Part shown: in pieces, positions 51,084 through 59,893 of the stretch
Layout of the letters: every line of letters starts with the position of its first letter
Position numbering within the stretch: position 1 is the first letter of the stretch
Assembly: GCA_910584645.1 (NCBI GenBank)
Contig: CAJUAU010000007.1
Coordinates: forward strand, 1-64,000
Reading direction: 5' to 3'
From: an uncultured Eubacterium sp.
GTDB taxonomy: Bacteria > Bacillota > Clostridia > Lachnospirales > Lachnospiraceae
DNA: 64,000 nt
Position numbers and translations under genes: made by a program
Notes under the pieces: generated by a model
The model's input: only the letters and a program-made list of their open reading frames with translations
Told to the model about the DNA's origin: nothing
Databases searched by the model: none

Positions 51084-52658
51084 TCAGTCCATAGCCTCGA
51101 TCTCAATATCACTGTCCGCAAACAGCCCCCTCAATTCAGGAAGCGCGTCGTATTCTCTCTGATCTGCCACCAGACGGAATTCTATGTTTACCCTCTTTCC
51201 AATAAGTTCCTCTGCCACATGACACAACTTTTCCTTTTGATCCCCTTCTCTGGAAAAATACGCATATGCTGTATCTTCTGAGAAGGCGATCACCAGCGCC
51301 CCGGCCTCATCCACTGTCAGTGTCACATGATTCAGCATATTTTTACTGACCGGATCCAGCTGATTCAGTACCTGATGCCAGTTCCCCGCCAAAGATTTCA
51401 CCTCTCCCGGCACCGCACTCTCCAGAATCTTTTTCCGGGGAGCTTCTTCCACAGCTTTGGCCGAAAGTTGTTCCGGGTTCTGCGGCGTCTGTGCCGCCAC
51501 AAATCCATTTTCAAGCTTCTCTTCAATATTATGAATCCGGTTTACGATAGATTCATGATCCCTCTCCATTTCTGGCCGGCTGAGCCGGATCAGCGCCACC
51601 TCAAACAACACTCTTTTCTGATCAGAATATTTCATCTGATTTTCTACCTCAGACAATACCCGGATGTAGCGGAAGATCATCTCCAGTTCCAGTTCTTTTG
51701 CCGTCCCAGTCAGGGTATCCAGATTCTCCTGGGACATATCAATGATATCCTCTGGATGCTCCGTACTCTTTGCGATCATCAGATTCCTCATGTACCAGAT
51801 CAACTCGTCACAAAACCGTCCCAGATCTTTTCCCGCCGAAATAAGCCCCTCCGTGATCTGCATCATATCAGCCACGTTTCCCGCCGCCAGTGCTTTTGTA
51901 AATGAGGCATATACATCATTATCCACAGCCCCCAGTACTTTGAGAACCTTTTCGTAGGTCAGCTCCTCACCAAAATAAAAAGAGATACACTGCTCCAGAA
52001 GACTCAGACCATCCCGCAGGGCTCCGTCAGCGAGCTTGGCAATATATGTCAGCGCCCGTTCCTCAGCTGCGATCCCCTCCTGATCCAGGAGTTCTTTCAG
52101 TCTCGCAGCGATGGTCTCCACAGAGATCCTCTTGAAATCATATCTCTGGCAGCGGGACAGAATGGTCATGGGTATCTTATGAACCTCCGTCGTGGCCAGG
52201 ATAAAGATCAGATAAGAGGGCGGTTCCTCCAGTGTTTTTAAGAGAGCATTAAATGCACTTGTGGTAAGCATATGCACTTCGTCGATGATATATACTTTAT
52301 ATCTGCCCTGGGCCGGAGAATACTGAACCTCTTCGATCACCTGGCGGATATCGTCCACTTTATTATTGGATGCCGCATCCATCTCCACCACATTCATGGA
52401 ATTCCCCGCTGCGATCGCCCGGCACATCTCACACTCGCCGCAGGGTCCTTTTTCCCCTGGATTTTCACAATTAACTGCCCTGGCAAATATTTTAGCAACC
52501 GTCGTCTTTCCTGTTCCCCGGGTTCCACAGAAGAGATAAGCATGTCCAACATGGCCAGCCCGGATCTGGTTCTTCAGAGTGGTCACAATATGATCCTGTC
52601 CCTTTACCTCCTCAAAATTGTCCGGTCTGAATTTGCGGTACAGCGCCTGATAAGACAT
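51084..52658 (-). CDS. dnaX: DNA polymerase III subunit gamma/tau
   Basis: 524 residues. AAA+ module: Walker A FCGTRGTGKTTVAKIFARA near 45, zinc Cys cluster CENPGEKGPCGECEMC, Walker B VYIIDEVHML, and sensor 1 FILATTEVHKIPMTILSRCQ. The C-terminal tau part (about 370-524) is short. It loads the sliding clamp. AAGGAGGAGG precedes the ATG. No SRP RNA lies upstream, where some Firmicutes have it. Confidence 0.97.
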   Translation of the reverse strand: MSYQALYRKFRPDNFEEVKGQDHIVTTLKNQIRAGHVGHAYLFCGTRGTGKTTVAKIFARAVNCENPGEKGPCGECEMCRAIAAGNSMNVVEMDAASNNKVDDIRQVIEEVQYSPAQGRYKVYIIDEVHMLTTSAFNALLKTLEEPPSYLIFILATTEVHKIPMTILSRCQRYDFKRISVETIAARLKELLDQEGIAAEERALTYIAKLADGALRDGLSLLEQCISFYFGEELTYEKVLKVLGAVDNDVYASFTKALAAGNVADMMQITEGLISAGKDLGRFCDELIWYMRNLMIAKSTEHPEDIIDMSQENLDTLTGTAKELELEMIFRYIRVLSEVENQMKYSDQKRVLFEVALIRLSRPEMERDHESIVNRIHNIEEKLENGFVAAQTPQNPEQLSAKAVEEAPRKKILESAVPGEVKSLAGNWHQVLNQLDPVSKNMLNHVTLTVDEAGALVIAFSEDTAYAYFSREGDQKEKLCHVAEELIGKRVNIEFRLVADQREYDALPELRGLFADSDIEIEAMD

Positions 52659-52691
52659 GCCTTGCCTCCTCCTTACGATATCCCGGTCTGC

Positions 52692-53765
52692 TTAATCACC
52701 AAAACAGATACCAAGATTTTTTGCTTCCTGGATCGTGGATGAATCTGGATCCACCATTTTCAGTTTCCCCGCCACCTCACTCAGAGGCACAGGAACAATC
52801 TCATTTCCTTTGAAGCCAACCATATAGCCAAATTTTCCTTCAAGGATCAGTCCTGCTGCCGCTGCTCCGAGACGGCTGGAGATCACCCGGTCATAAGCAC
52901 ACGGGCTTCCACCGCGCTGGGTATGGCCCGGCACTGTGATCCGGATCTCCTGCCCCGTCCGCTCCTCGATCTCCGCCCCGATCTTATAGGAAATACTTGG
53001 ATATGGGTTATTTTTCAGCTTTTCTTTATATTCTTTTTTGGAAAGCGCAGCATCCTCTTTGGAAATAGCTCCCTCTGCCACAGCGAGAATCGAAAATCGT
53101 TTTCCTGCCTCCGTTCTCTTTTCGATGGCTGATATAACAGAATTTATATCATAGGGGATCTCCGGGATCAGTATAACGTCTGCCCCGCCTGCGATGCCGG
53201 CATGAAGTGTGAGCCAGCCCACCTTATGTCCCATTACCTCCACAATAAATACCCTGCCATGAGAGTATGCCGTAGTATGGATACAATCAATGCAGTTTGT
53301 GGCAATGTCCACAGCACTCTGGAAACCAAAAGTCATATCAGTACCCCAGATATCATTATCAATGGTCTTTGGAAGTCCCACTACATTCAGCCCTTCTTCC
53401 CTAAGAAGATTTGCTGTCTTCTGTGTTCCATTGCCGCCCAATATAACAAGACAATCCAGCTTTAGCTTCTGATAAGTATTTTTCATGGCCAGTACCTTGT
53501 CCATGCCATTGGCGTCCGGCTTTCTCATATGTTTAAAAGGCTGTCTGGAAGATCCCAGGATCGTCCCGCCTTCTGTCAGAATCCCAGAGAAATCAGAAGG
53601 CTTCATTTTCACGTATTTTTCATACATGAGTCCCTTGTACCCTTCCAATATACCGAGAATCTCTACATCATTATCCGCCTCATAAAGAGTTTTCGCCACT
53701 CCACGCATCGTTGCGTTCAGTGCCTGGCAGTCTCCGCCACTGGTCAAAAAAGCTACTCTTCTCAT
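52692..53765 (-). CDS. 6-phosphofructokinase
   Basis: 357 residues from the ATG at 53765, with AGGAAGG 5 bp upstream. PfkA fold: LTSGGDCQALNA, PKTIDNDIWGTDMTFGFQSA and the C-terminal GHTQRGGSPCAYDR. The phosphoryl-donor loop reads GGNGT (109-114 region, Asn112) where ATP enzymes usually have GGDGS, and Lys133 stands in the PKTIDND motif. Gly at the 104-equivalent plus Lys at the 124-equivalent is the mixed type reported for ATP-using actinobacterial enzymes, so the donor (ATP or PPi) is uncertain. It phosphorylates fructose 6-phosphate in glycolysis. Confidence 0.92.
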   Translation of the reverse strand: MRRVAFLTSGGDCQALNATMRGVAKTLYEADNDVEILGILEGYKGLMYEKYVKMKPSDFSGILTEGGTILGSSRQPFKHMRKPDANGMDKVLAMKNTYQKLKLDCLVILGGNGTQKTANLLREEGLNVVGLPKTIDNDIWGTDMTFGFQSAVDIATNCIDCIHTTAYSHGRVFIVEVMGHKVGWLTLHAGIAGGADVILIPEIPYDINSVISAIEKRTEAGKRFSILAVAEGAISKEDAALSKKEYKEKLKNNPYPSISYKIGAEIEERTGQEIRITVPGHTQRGGSPCAYDRVISSRLGAAAAGLILEGKFGYMVGFKGNEIVPVPLSEVAGKLKMVDPDSSTIQEAKNLGICFGD

Positions 53766-53827
53766 ATGCACCTTCCTCTCATTGCCTTATAAAAAGCATT
53801 TTTATTAGTCTACAACGTCTGGCTTTT

Positions 53828-53856
53828 ATCATATCATAATTGCCGACGATTTTCAA
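53828..53856 (-). promoter_or_regulatory. Promoter of the phosphofructokinase gene
   Basis: Minus strand: TTGAAA (53856-53851), 17 bp, TATGAT (53833-53828). Confidence 0.65.
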
Positions 53857-53885
53857 TTCATTTAGTTTGGGTGATGCTATTCGTT

Positions 53886-55193
53886 CTAATCCGATGCCGT
53901 ATCCGCCTCCAAAATCCCTACCTGCACACGGTCCCTGCCGCTTTCCTTTCCTTCATAGAGCGCCCGATCCGCTGCCTTGATCAATTCATCCATATTTCTT
54001 TGCGGATCTCCCTCAATAATACCAATAGTCACCGTAACCCCCAGTTCCTTATCCCCATAAGAGATGCGGAGCCTTTTTATCTTGTCAGCAATCCTCTGGG
54101 TTTCTTCCAGTGACTCCTCCAGCCCCTTGTCAGAAAAGACCAGAAGAAATTCCTCGCCGCCCCACCTGGCCGCACACCCCTGCCTTTTCATATTTTTTTT
54201 CATAATATTTGACACCTTCCGCAGCACAAGATCCCCACAGTCATGTCCATAATTATCATTGAATTTTTTGAAAAAATCAATATCCGCTATCGCCACAGAA
54301 AAGGCGGAATTCTTTCCAGCGGACTCTTCAATCACCTTTCTCAGCCAGATTTCTCCGTAATGGCGATTATATAATTTGGTAAGGGAGTCCTGTTCTACCA
54401 GCTCCCGCAGTGCACACTGCATCTGCACAGCAGATTTCCCGATCCTGCCCAGTTCATCCTTACGCTCTTCCACTATTTCCCCCAGCTCCGCTGTAAAATC
54501 CCCCCGCTCTACTTTCATAAGAAAATCCTGAAGGTTCTTCATCGCATTGGTCAAACGCACCGAATACTGCCACATGATCACGCTCATGGCCAGTGTTGCC
54601 AAAACAATGAGCGTCACAATGGGAAGCACTCCCTCCAATACAATTCCGCTTACATAGTGGGAGGGTTTTCCTGCAAATATCATCCCAGTACACTTTTTCT
54701 GGGAATCATACAGAGGGCAATAATACGCAAAATAGTCCTGGTCATTTATACTCGTCTCCGCATAAAAGCGCTCCGTCCCCCCTTTATACACATCCCTTAT
54801 GATCACCGCGTTTGCTTTTGTCCCTATGATCGGTTTATCATTTTTATCGTATATCGTAGTAACGATACGGGTATCTTTATAAAAAATAGTAATATCTGCA
54901 CCAGAAATCTCTTTTAATCTCCCTAATATCTCCACTGCCTCCTTAACTTTCTTATCTCCCTTATACATTTCAGCAATGCTGGATTCCTGCCGGTACTCTC
55001 CTGGAAATTCTTTTTCAAACATGTAGGCTGCTGACTGCGCCACATTCTGCAGTCCGGATTCCACTTCCTGATGGACAGATTTTGCCAGCTGGTTGCAGCT
55101 GCATGCTATAATGATGATCCCAAATAAAAGGATGGGAACAAGCGTGACACACAATAATCTTTTTCTCAGACTTAAACCTGCTCTCTTCTTCAT
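53886..55193 (-). CDS. Membrane diguanylate cyclase (Cache-HAMP-GGDEF)
   Basis: 435 residues from the ATG at 55193, with GGGAGG upstream. Membrane segments at about 12-35 and 185-210 flank an extracellular Cache-type sensor (ISGADITIFYKDTRIVTTIY). HAMP at about 210-265, then GGDEF at about 275-430 with an intact RWGGEEF motif, so it should make c-di-GMP. It opposes the HD-GYP regulator at 10630 and could feed the MshEN/CheX fusion at 23913. Its own promoter lies at 55227-55256. Confidence 0.93.
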   Translation of the reverse strand: MKKRAGLSLRKRLLCVTLVPILLFGIIIIACSCNQLAKSVHQEVESGLQNVAQSAAYMFEKEFPGEYRQESSIAEMYKGDKKVKEAVEILGRLKEISGADITIFYKDTRIVTTIYDKNDKPIIGTKANAVIIRDVYKGGTERFYAETSINDQDYFAYYCPLYDSQKKCTGMIFAGKPSHYVSGIVLEGVLPIVTLIVLATLAMSVIMWQYSVRLTNAMKNLQDFLMKVERGDFTAELGEIVEERKDELGRIGKSAVQMQCALRELVEQDSLTKLYNRHYGEIWLRKVIEESAGKNSAFSVAIADIDFFKKFNDNYGHDCGDLVLRKVSNIMKKNMKRQGCAARWGGEEFLLVFSDKGLEESLEETQRIADKIKRLRISYGDKELGVTVTIGIIEGDPQRNMDELIKAADRALYEGKESGRDRVQVGILEADTASD

Positions 55194-55226
55194 AGTGCCT
55201 CCCAATTTTATGTAAATATATGTTTA

Positions 55227-55256
55227 ATTATACTATAACACATAGGGATATTTCAA
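55227..55256 (-). promoter_or_regulatory. Promoter of the diguanylate cyclase gene
   Basis: Minus strand: TTGAAA (55256-55251), 18 bp, TATAAT (55232-55227). Confidence 0.65.
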
Positions 55257-55262
55257 CTAAAA

Positions 55263-55296
55263 AAACTGCTGCATCGACAACGCGGTGCAGCAGTTT
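55263..55296 (-). terminator. Terminator of the second esterase gene
   Basis: Perfect 11-bp stem AAACTGCTGCA/TGCAGCAGTTT, then T7 on the minus strand. Confidence 0.88.
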
Positions 55297-55332
55297 GTTA
55301 AAAGTCCGCCAGAACTTATATATACAGTTTTC

Positions 55333-56715
55333 TCATTCCTCATTGCGGTGGAAAATGCGCCGCAGGAAATTATACATTCCCGGCTTATACACACTGGTAT
55401 CATGGCCGCCCGGCAGTTCAAAGAACAGGTGGGGAACCTGATTGGCTGTCAAAGCTTCCGTGTAATCTTTCGGGAAGTTCTTAACTGTCGTGTCATTTGT
55501 TCCTTTCACGATCATTACAAGAGTATCGTTCATGTACTGATCCTGCAGGGTAAATGTCTCAGGGGTAAACAATCCATCTTCGTGAACATTCATATCATTA
55601 TGTTCAAAGATACCCGGTGCCGGACAAAAGGCCCCTACATAACGGAAGGTGTCCTGAAGGGTAAATCCAATATGCAGGCTGACACGTCCTCCCATGGAGA
55701 ATCCGCATACCGCAGTGTTGTCACGCCCTGTCAGTGTGGAATAATTCTCATTGATATATGGCATCAGACACTCTTTCAGATCATTAATAAAGTTATCAAA
55801 TGCCGCATAATGTTCCTTACTGAAGAATTCCAGCCCACTACTATTTCCCTTTTCATTGGCACAGCCATTCGGGAACACAACGATCATTTCCTCTGCATCT
55901 CCGTTTGCGATAGCATTCCAGATCACATTCTGAACTTTGTTTCCAAAAAATGTTGTCTCGTTTTCGCCGATGCCATGGTTCATATATACCACTGGATATT
56001 TCTTATCCTCGGTATAGCCTTTTGGCAGCACGACTTTTGCCTTTCTGGAAACAACAGCATCTTCCTTGATCACAGTGGAGTCGTATGTAATATCCTCCAC
56101 CGTTCCCGCCACCTCGTCATTCACTTCATCAAATCCGTCAGGCACACTGGAATCCGTATCTTCGATATATGGTCCGATCGGCTTCATGGCAGAGGCCGGT
56201 GGCTCTGTCTCAAGAGGTGCTTCTGTCTGATTCGGCGTCTCCGTCTGGTGAGGCACCTCCGTGTTCTGCGGCTGGCTGCTGGTCTGGGGAACCGGTGTCA
56301 CCACAGGTGTTGGCACTGGTGTTGCCGCTGGGCTTGAAGAGGGAACTGCCGTAAGCTGCGGTTTTTTCCCATCATCTTTCGCCTTGATCGTAACCACTGT
56401 CTTTCCAAGCTTCTTTGTCTTTTTCTTATAAGTTTCTTTTACCGTGACCGTAACCTTTCCTGCTTTTTTTGCAGAGACTACGCCGCTCTTAGACACAGTT
56501 GCTTTTGCCTTTGAAGATGATACAAAACGGTAAACTGCTTTTTTCTTTTTCCCGTTTATCACAATCTTCTTTTTCTGGCCAACTTTCATCGTGATCTTTT
56601 TTGTCTTAAGTTTCGTCTTCTTCGCCGCCTGTGAATCCACAGTTAACAAACTTGAAAAAGCAAGTCCGAAGACGAGCAATGTACAGATCACTCTCTTACC
56701 TGAATTTTTAAACAA
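55333..56715 (-). CDS. Second secreted esterase with Ig-like module
   Basis: 460 residues if started at TTG 56715, which has AAGGGAG 8 bp upstream; an ATG at 56733 gives six more residues but no ribosome site. Signal peptide, then a Lys-rich Ig-like module (ITMKVGQKKKIVINGKKKKA...) at about 30-110. A Thr/Pro/Gln/Glu linker at about 120-185 precedes an esterase domain with HGIGENETTFFG, nucleophile Ser in CGFSMGGRV, and His in GGHDTSVY. Closely related in layout to the esterase at 34269. Probably deacetylates or deferuloylates xylan outside the cell. Confidence 0.85.
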   Translation of the reverse strand: MFKNSGKRVICTLLVFGLAFSSLLTVDSQAAKKTKLKTKKITMKVGQKKKIVINGKKKKAVYRFVSSSKAKATVSKSGVVSAKKAGKVTVTVKETYKKKTKKLGKTVVTIKAKDDGKKPQLTAVPSSSPAATPVPTPVVTPVPQTSSQPQNTEVPHQTETPNQTEAPLETEPPASAMKPIGPYIEDTDSSVPDGFDEVNDEVAGTVEDITYDSTVIKEDAVVSRKAKVVLPKGYTEDKKYPVVYMNHGIGENETTFFGNKVQNVIWNAIANGDAEEMIVVFPNGCANEKGNSSGLEFFSKEHYAAFDNFINDLKECLMPYINENYSTLTGRDNTAVCGFSMGGRVSLHIGFTLQDTFRYVGAFCPAPGIFEHNDMNVHEDGLFTPETFTLQDQYMNDTLVMIVKGTNDTTVKNFPKDYTEALTANQVPHLFFELPGGHDTSVYKPGMYNFLRRIFHRNEE

Positions 56716-56761
56716 TATAAACACTCCCTTCATTTATAACTTACCGGTATTCCGGTATCTG

Positions 56762-58156
56762 TTATTTGCTTTTGATATACTCGTCAATTGCCTTGGCTGC
56801 TGATTTTCCTGCTCCCATGGCAAGGATCACAGTAGCTGCCCCTGTCACGGCGTCTCCACCGGCATAAACGCCCTCGCGGGTTGTCTCGCCCTTTTCATCC
56901 TTTGTGATCAGGCAGCCATGGTTGTTGGCATCCAGTCCCGGTGTGGTAGAACGGATCAGCGGATTCGGACTGGTTCCGATGGACATGATCACAGAATCCA
57001 CATCAAGCACAAATTCACTGCCTTCCTTCACGATCGGACGGCGGCGTCCGCTCTCATCCGGCTCACCAAGTTCCATCTGCACACACTTCATACCAGATAC
57101 CATGCCATCCTCATTTCCCAGGATCTCCACGGGATTATGCAGTGTCTTAAAGATGATTCCTTCCTCTTCTGCGTGCTCGACCTCTTCTTTTCTCGCCGGC
57201 AGTTCTTCCATACCGCGGCGGTATACAATATACACTTCTTCAGCGCCGAGACGCTTTGCACTTCTTGCGGCATCCATCGCCACATTTCCTCCGCCCACGA
57301 CAGCTACCTTTTTCGCGTGCTGGATCGGCGTCTTGGAATCTTCCTTATATGCTTTCATCAGATTGATACGGGTCAGGAACTCATTGGCAGAGTATACGCC
57401 TTTCAGGCTCTCGCCCGGAATATTCATAAAGCGTGGAAGTCCTGCTCCAGAGCCTACAAATACAGCCTCATTTCCCATCTCAAACAGTTCATCTATGGTA
57501 AGTACTTTACCGATGACCATATTTGTCTCCACGTCAACTCCGATGGCTTTCAGATTGTCGATCTCCTTCTGAACGATCGCCTTGGGAAGACGGAACTCAG
57601 GAATACCATAAACCAGAACACCGCCGGCAAGGTGAAGTGCCTCATAGATCGTTACTTTATATCCCATTTTGGCAAGGTCTCCCGCCACCGTAAGTCCGCT
57701 GGGCCCTGCTCCGATCACGGCAACTTTATGTCCATTCTGCTCTGGCATCACCGGATTATCTGTACAATGTGCTCTGTGATAATCTGCCACAAAACGCTCC
57801 AGACGGCCAATCCCCACCGGCTCGCCTTTCATCCCGCGCACACATTTTCCCTCACATTGGCTTTCCTGTGGGCACACACGTCCACACACCGCTGGAAGGG
57901 AAGTAGACTTGGAAAGGATTTCAAAAGCTCCCTCCATATCCTCATTCGCCACTCTCTCGATAAATGCAGGAATATCAATCTGTACCGGGCAGGCGCTGAC
58001 ACAAGGCTTTTTCGGACAATTCAGACATCTTCTCGCCTCGTTTACTGCCATATCATAGGTATATCCCAGAGCTACCTCATCAAAGTTTTTATTTCTAACG
58101 TCCGGATCCTGTACCGGCATCGGACATTTATTCATATCCATATTACGTTCTGCCAT
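56762..58156 (-). CDS. NfnB/GltA-type FAD- and Fe-S-containing NADPH oxidoreductase
   Basis: 464 residues. N-terminal Cys-rich [4Fe-4S] region: CLNCPKKPCVSACPVQIDIP and CGRVCPQESQCEGKC. First FAD/NAD fold GAGPSGLTVAGDLAKMG near 150, and the second nucleotide site VAVVGGGNVAMDAARSAKRL near 285. Annotated widely as glutamate synthase small subunit, but its partner here is not the large subunit. It is one base after the FAD/NAD-binding gene at 58158-59000, the arrangement of the electron-bifurcating NADH-dependent ferredoxin:NADP+ oxidoreductase NfnAB. It should couple ferredoxin, NADH and NADPH pools. Confidence 0.88.
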   Translation of the reverse strand: MAERNMDMNKCPMPVQDPDVRNKNFDEVALGYTYDMAVNEARRCLNCPKKPCVSACPVQIDIPAFIERVANEDMEGAFEILSKSTSLPAVCGRVCPQESQCEGKCVRGMKGEPVGIGRLERFVADYHRAHCTDNPVMPEQNGHKVAVIGAGPSGLTVAGDLAKMGYKVTIYEALHLAGGVLVYGIPEFRLPKAIVQKEIDNLKAIGVDVETNMVIGKVLTIDELFEMGNEAVFVGSGAGLPRFMNIPGESLKGVYSANEFLTRINLMKAYKEDSKTPIQHAKKVAVVGGGNVAMDAARSAKRLGAEEVYIVYRRGMEELPARKEEVEHAEEEGIIFKTLHNPVEILGNEDGMVSGMKCVQMELGEPDESGRRRPIVKEGSEFVLDVDSVIMSIGTSPNPLIRSTTPGLDANNHGCLITKDEKGETTREGVYAGGDAVTGAATVILAMGAGKSAAKAIDEYIKSK

Positions 58157-58157
58157 T

Positions 58158-59000
58158 TTACTCTGCTCCTTTCTTCAGCAAGTTGCAGGCTTCTTCGCGG
58201 GCATGTGTCTCAAATTCCTTATACATGGTTCCGCGGTGCATCGCCTCGTCAAAGTCTACCAGATGACCATCAAAGTCAGGACCATCCACGCAGGCAAACT
58301 TTGTCTCGCCACCCACAGTCAGACGGCATCCGCCACACATTCCCGTACCGTCGATCATGATCGGGTTCATGCTGACCATCGTCTTGATCCCATATTTTTT
58401 TGTAGTAAGGCATACAAATTTCATCATGATCAAAGGTCCGATGGCGATCACTTCGTCATATTCATTTCCTTCCTTGATCAATTTTTCAAGGGCATCGGTT
58501 ACAAGGCCTTTTTCCCCATAACTTCCATCATCTGTCATCATCACAAGCTTATCACTTGCGTTCTTAAATTCTTCCTCAAGGATCACCAGATCCTGATTCC
58601 TAAATCCTACAATGGAATGTACCTCTGCTCCCATTTCATGCAGCTTTTTCGTTACTGGATATGCTATGGCACAGCCGACGCCGCCGCCAACTACAGCAAC
58701 TTTCTTCAGCCCCTCTGTATGGGTCGGAACCCCAAGAGGTCCCACAAAATCGTGAATATATCCCCCGGCTTCCAGAGTATCCAGCTCCATGGTAGATCCT
58801 CCTACGATCTGGTAAATGATCGTAACCGTTCCTGCTTCCCTGTCATAATCCGCAATTGTCAACGGAATTCTTTCGCTGTCTTCTTTGGCGCGAAAGATGA
58901 TAAACTGTCCCGGTTCAGCCTTTTTTGCGATCAGCGGAGCCTCCACTACCATTTTAGAAACGGTAGGATTCAGGGACGTTTTCTCTACAATTTTAAACAT
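58158..59000 (-). CDS. NfnA-type FAD/NAD-binding subunit with [2Fe-2S] motif
   Basis: 280 residues. Ferredoxin-reductase-like FAD domain (FIIFRAKEDSERIPLTIADY), NAD domain (VAVVGGGVGCAIAYPVTKKL), and C-terminal MIDGTGMCGGCRLTVGGETK with a later CVDGPDFDGHLVDF, forming the [2Fe-2S] site as in dihydroorotate dehydrogenase electron-transfer subunits. No pyrD is adjacent; instead the GltA-like gene follows at once, supporting NfnAB. AGGAGG precedes the ATG, and a promoter is seen at 59052-59080. Confidence 0.9.
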   Translation of the reverse strand: MFKIVEKTSLNPTVSKMVVEAPLIAKKAEPGQFIIFRAKEDSERIPLTIADYDREAGTVTIIYQIVGGSTMELDTLEAGGYIHDFVGPLGVPTHTEGLKKVAVVGGGVGCAIAYPVTKKLHEMGAEVHSIVGFRNQDLVILEEEFKNASDKLVMMTDDGSYGEKGLVTDALEKLIKEGNEYDEVIAIGPLIMMKFVCLTTKKYGIKTMVSMNPIMIDGTGMCGGCRLTVGGETKFACVDGPDFDGHLVDFDEAMHRGTMYKEFETHAREEACNLLKKGAE

Positions 59001-59051
59001 AAAAATGCCTCCTGCCTTGTTTTTAGATAAAAATCGTCAATACTTCTACTT

Positions 59052-59080
59052 ATTTTATCATATTTTTAATTCTTAATCAA
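59052..59080 (-). promoter_or_regulatory. Promoter of the nfnAB-type operon
   Basis: Minus strand: TTGATT (59080-59075), 17 bp, TAAAAT (59057-59052). Confidence 0.65.
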
Positions 59081-59088
59081 GATTTTCC

Positions 59089-59568
59089 TTAGTCCGCCGG
59101 GTCAAACAGTACATGATCCAGAATTTCACATGCCTGCCCCACCAGTTCCGGGCAGGGTCTCTTTTTGTAATATTCGGGACTTCTCGGTTCAGGAACTGCC
59201 CCTGTCCTGTATTCTTCTGACACCGTGGTCTTTCCTCCATCCAGCCCCAGCAGTTCCCGGCAGATAATACTGCCGTTCTGTTTCTCAAACTCTTTTGCCA
59301 GCTTCTGTATCATCTCATAATTTTCCTTTTTCTGTTCTTTATCCTCCGGATCTGAGGATGCCGTGATCATCCCCGCAACCATTGCCATGCCGGAGACAGT
59401 ACCGCACACATGGCGGAGTCTTCCTAATCCACCCCCAAAGGAAGCGGACATTTTGGCCGCCTGATCCCAGTCCAGTCCCAGCACGTCCACATATGCCAGC
59501 ACCACCGACTGGGAGCAGTTATATCCTTTCTTAAATAATTCTATTGCTTTTTCTCTTCTGGATTCCAT
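59089..59568 (-). CDS. C_GCAxxG_C_C family redox-type protein
   Basis: 159 residues from the ATG at 59568, with GGAGGG upstream; an in-frame extension to 59649 enters a repeat element and is rejected. Family pattern: GYNCSQSVV, then GGGLGRLRHVCGTVSG, then single Cys residues in SIICRELLG, RPCPELV and QACEILD. The four-cysteine layout suggests a metal or Fe-S site. Members often sit near redox genes, and nfnAB lies directly downstream here. Function is not established. Confidence 0.88.
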   Translation of the reverse strand: MESRREKAIELFKKGYNCSQSVVLAYVDVLGLDWDQAAKMSASFGGGLGRLRHVCGTVSGMAMVAGMITASSDPEDKEQKKENYEMIQKLAKEFEKQNGSIICRELLGLDGGKTTVSEEYRTGAVPEPRSPEYYKKRPCPELVGQACEILDHVLFDPAD

Positions 59569-59627
59569 TTTTTCCCTCCATTCACGCACAAATCGCACAA
59601 TAATTCTTGAAGAACACTGCCTTTGCA

Positions 59628-59789
59628 TTCTATTCACACTTCTAGACATGCCGCCACAGGCACAAACAATACTTGAATTAGTGGCGTAGAATCCGCTTTG
59701 CGGATTCTATCAGTGTGAATAGGCAGCTTTGCTGCCGTAGAACTTCTTAGCTTTTGTGTTTTAAAAGCTTAGAAGTTCTATTCACACTT
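59628..59789. repeat. Structured repeat element between C_GCAxxG and mrp genes
   Basis: TTCTATTCACACTT occurs at 59628-59641 and again at 59776-59789 as a direct repeat with period 148. Its inverted form AGTGTGAATA lies at 59712-59721. Between them are three hairpins: TAGAATCCGC/GCGGATTCTA, GGCAGC/GCTGCC, and a long TAGAACTTCTTAGCTTTT-type stem. No coding frame is seen. It fills most of this 325-bp gap. Confidence 0.75.
59641..59664 (-). repeat. Leader-hairpin repeat (family B), diverged copy
   Basis: On the minus strand GTGGCGGCATGTCTAGAAGTG recalls the GGCGGCATGTCAGAAAGAG copy at 25992. It lies about 75 bp upstream of the C_GCAxxG gene in the same orientation. Confidence 0.35.
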
Positions 59790-59893
59790 TATCCTGCCAC
59801 ATTTTATTGACAAAATCAAGGTTTCGTACTAAAGTAAATTTGTGACGGTTGTCGCACAACCATAAATCTGTGAAAGAGAGGCATTATTGTACT

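Noticed and set aside
52659..52691. SRP RNA next to dnaX
   Set aside because: Only 33 bp separate dnaX from the phosphofructokinase gene, so the RNA cannot be here.
56918..58360. 480-codon open frame antisense to the GltA-like gene
   Set aside because: Long only because the opposite strand is constrained. The product is rich in His, Cys and Ile with no domain, and two real genes occupy the region.
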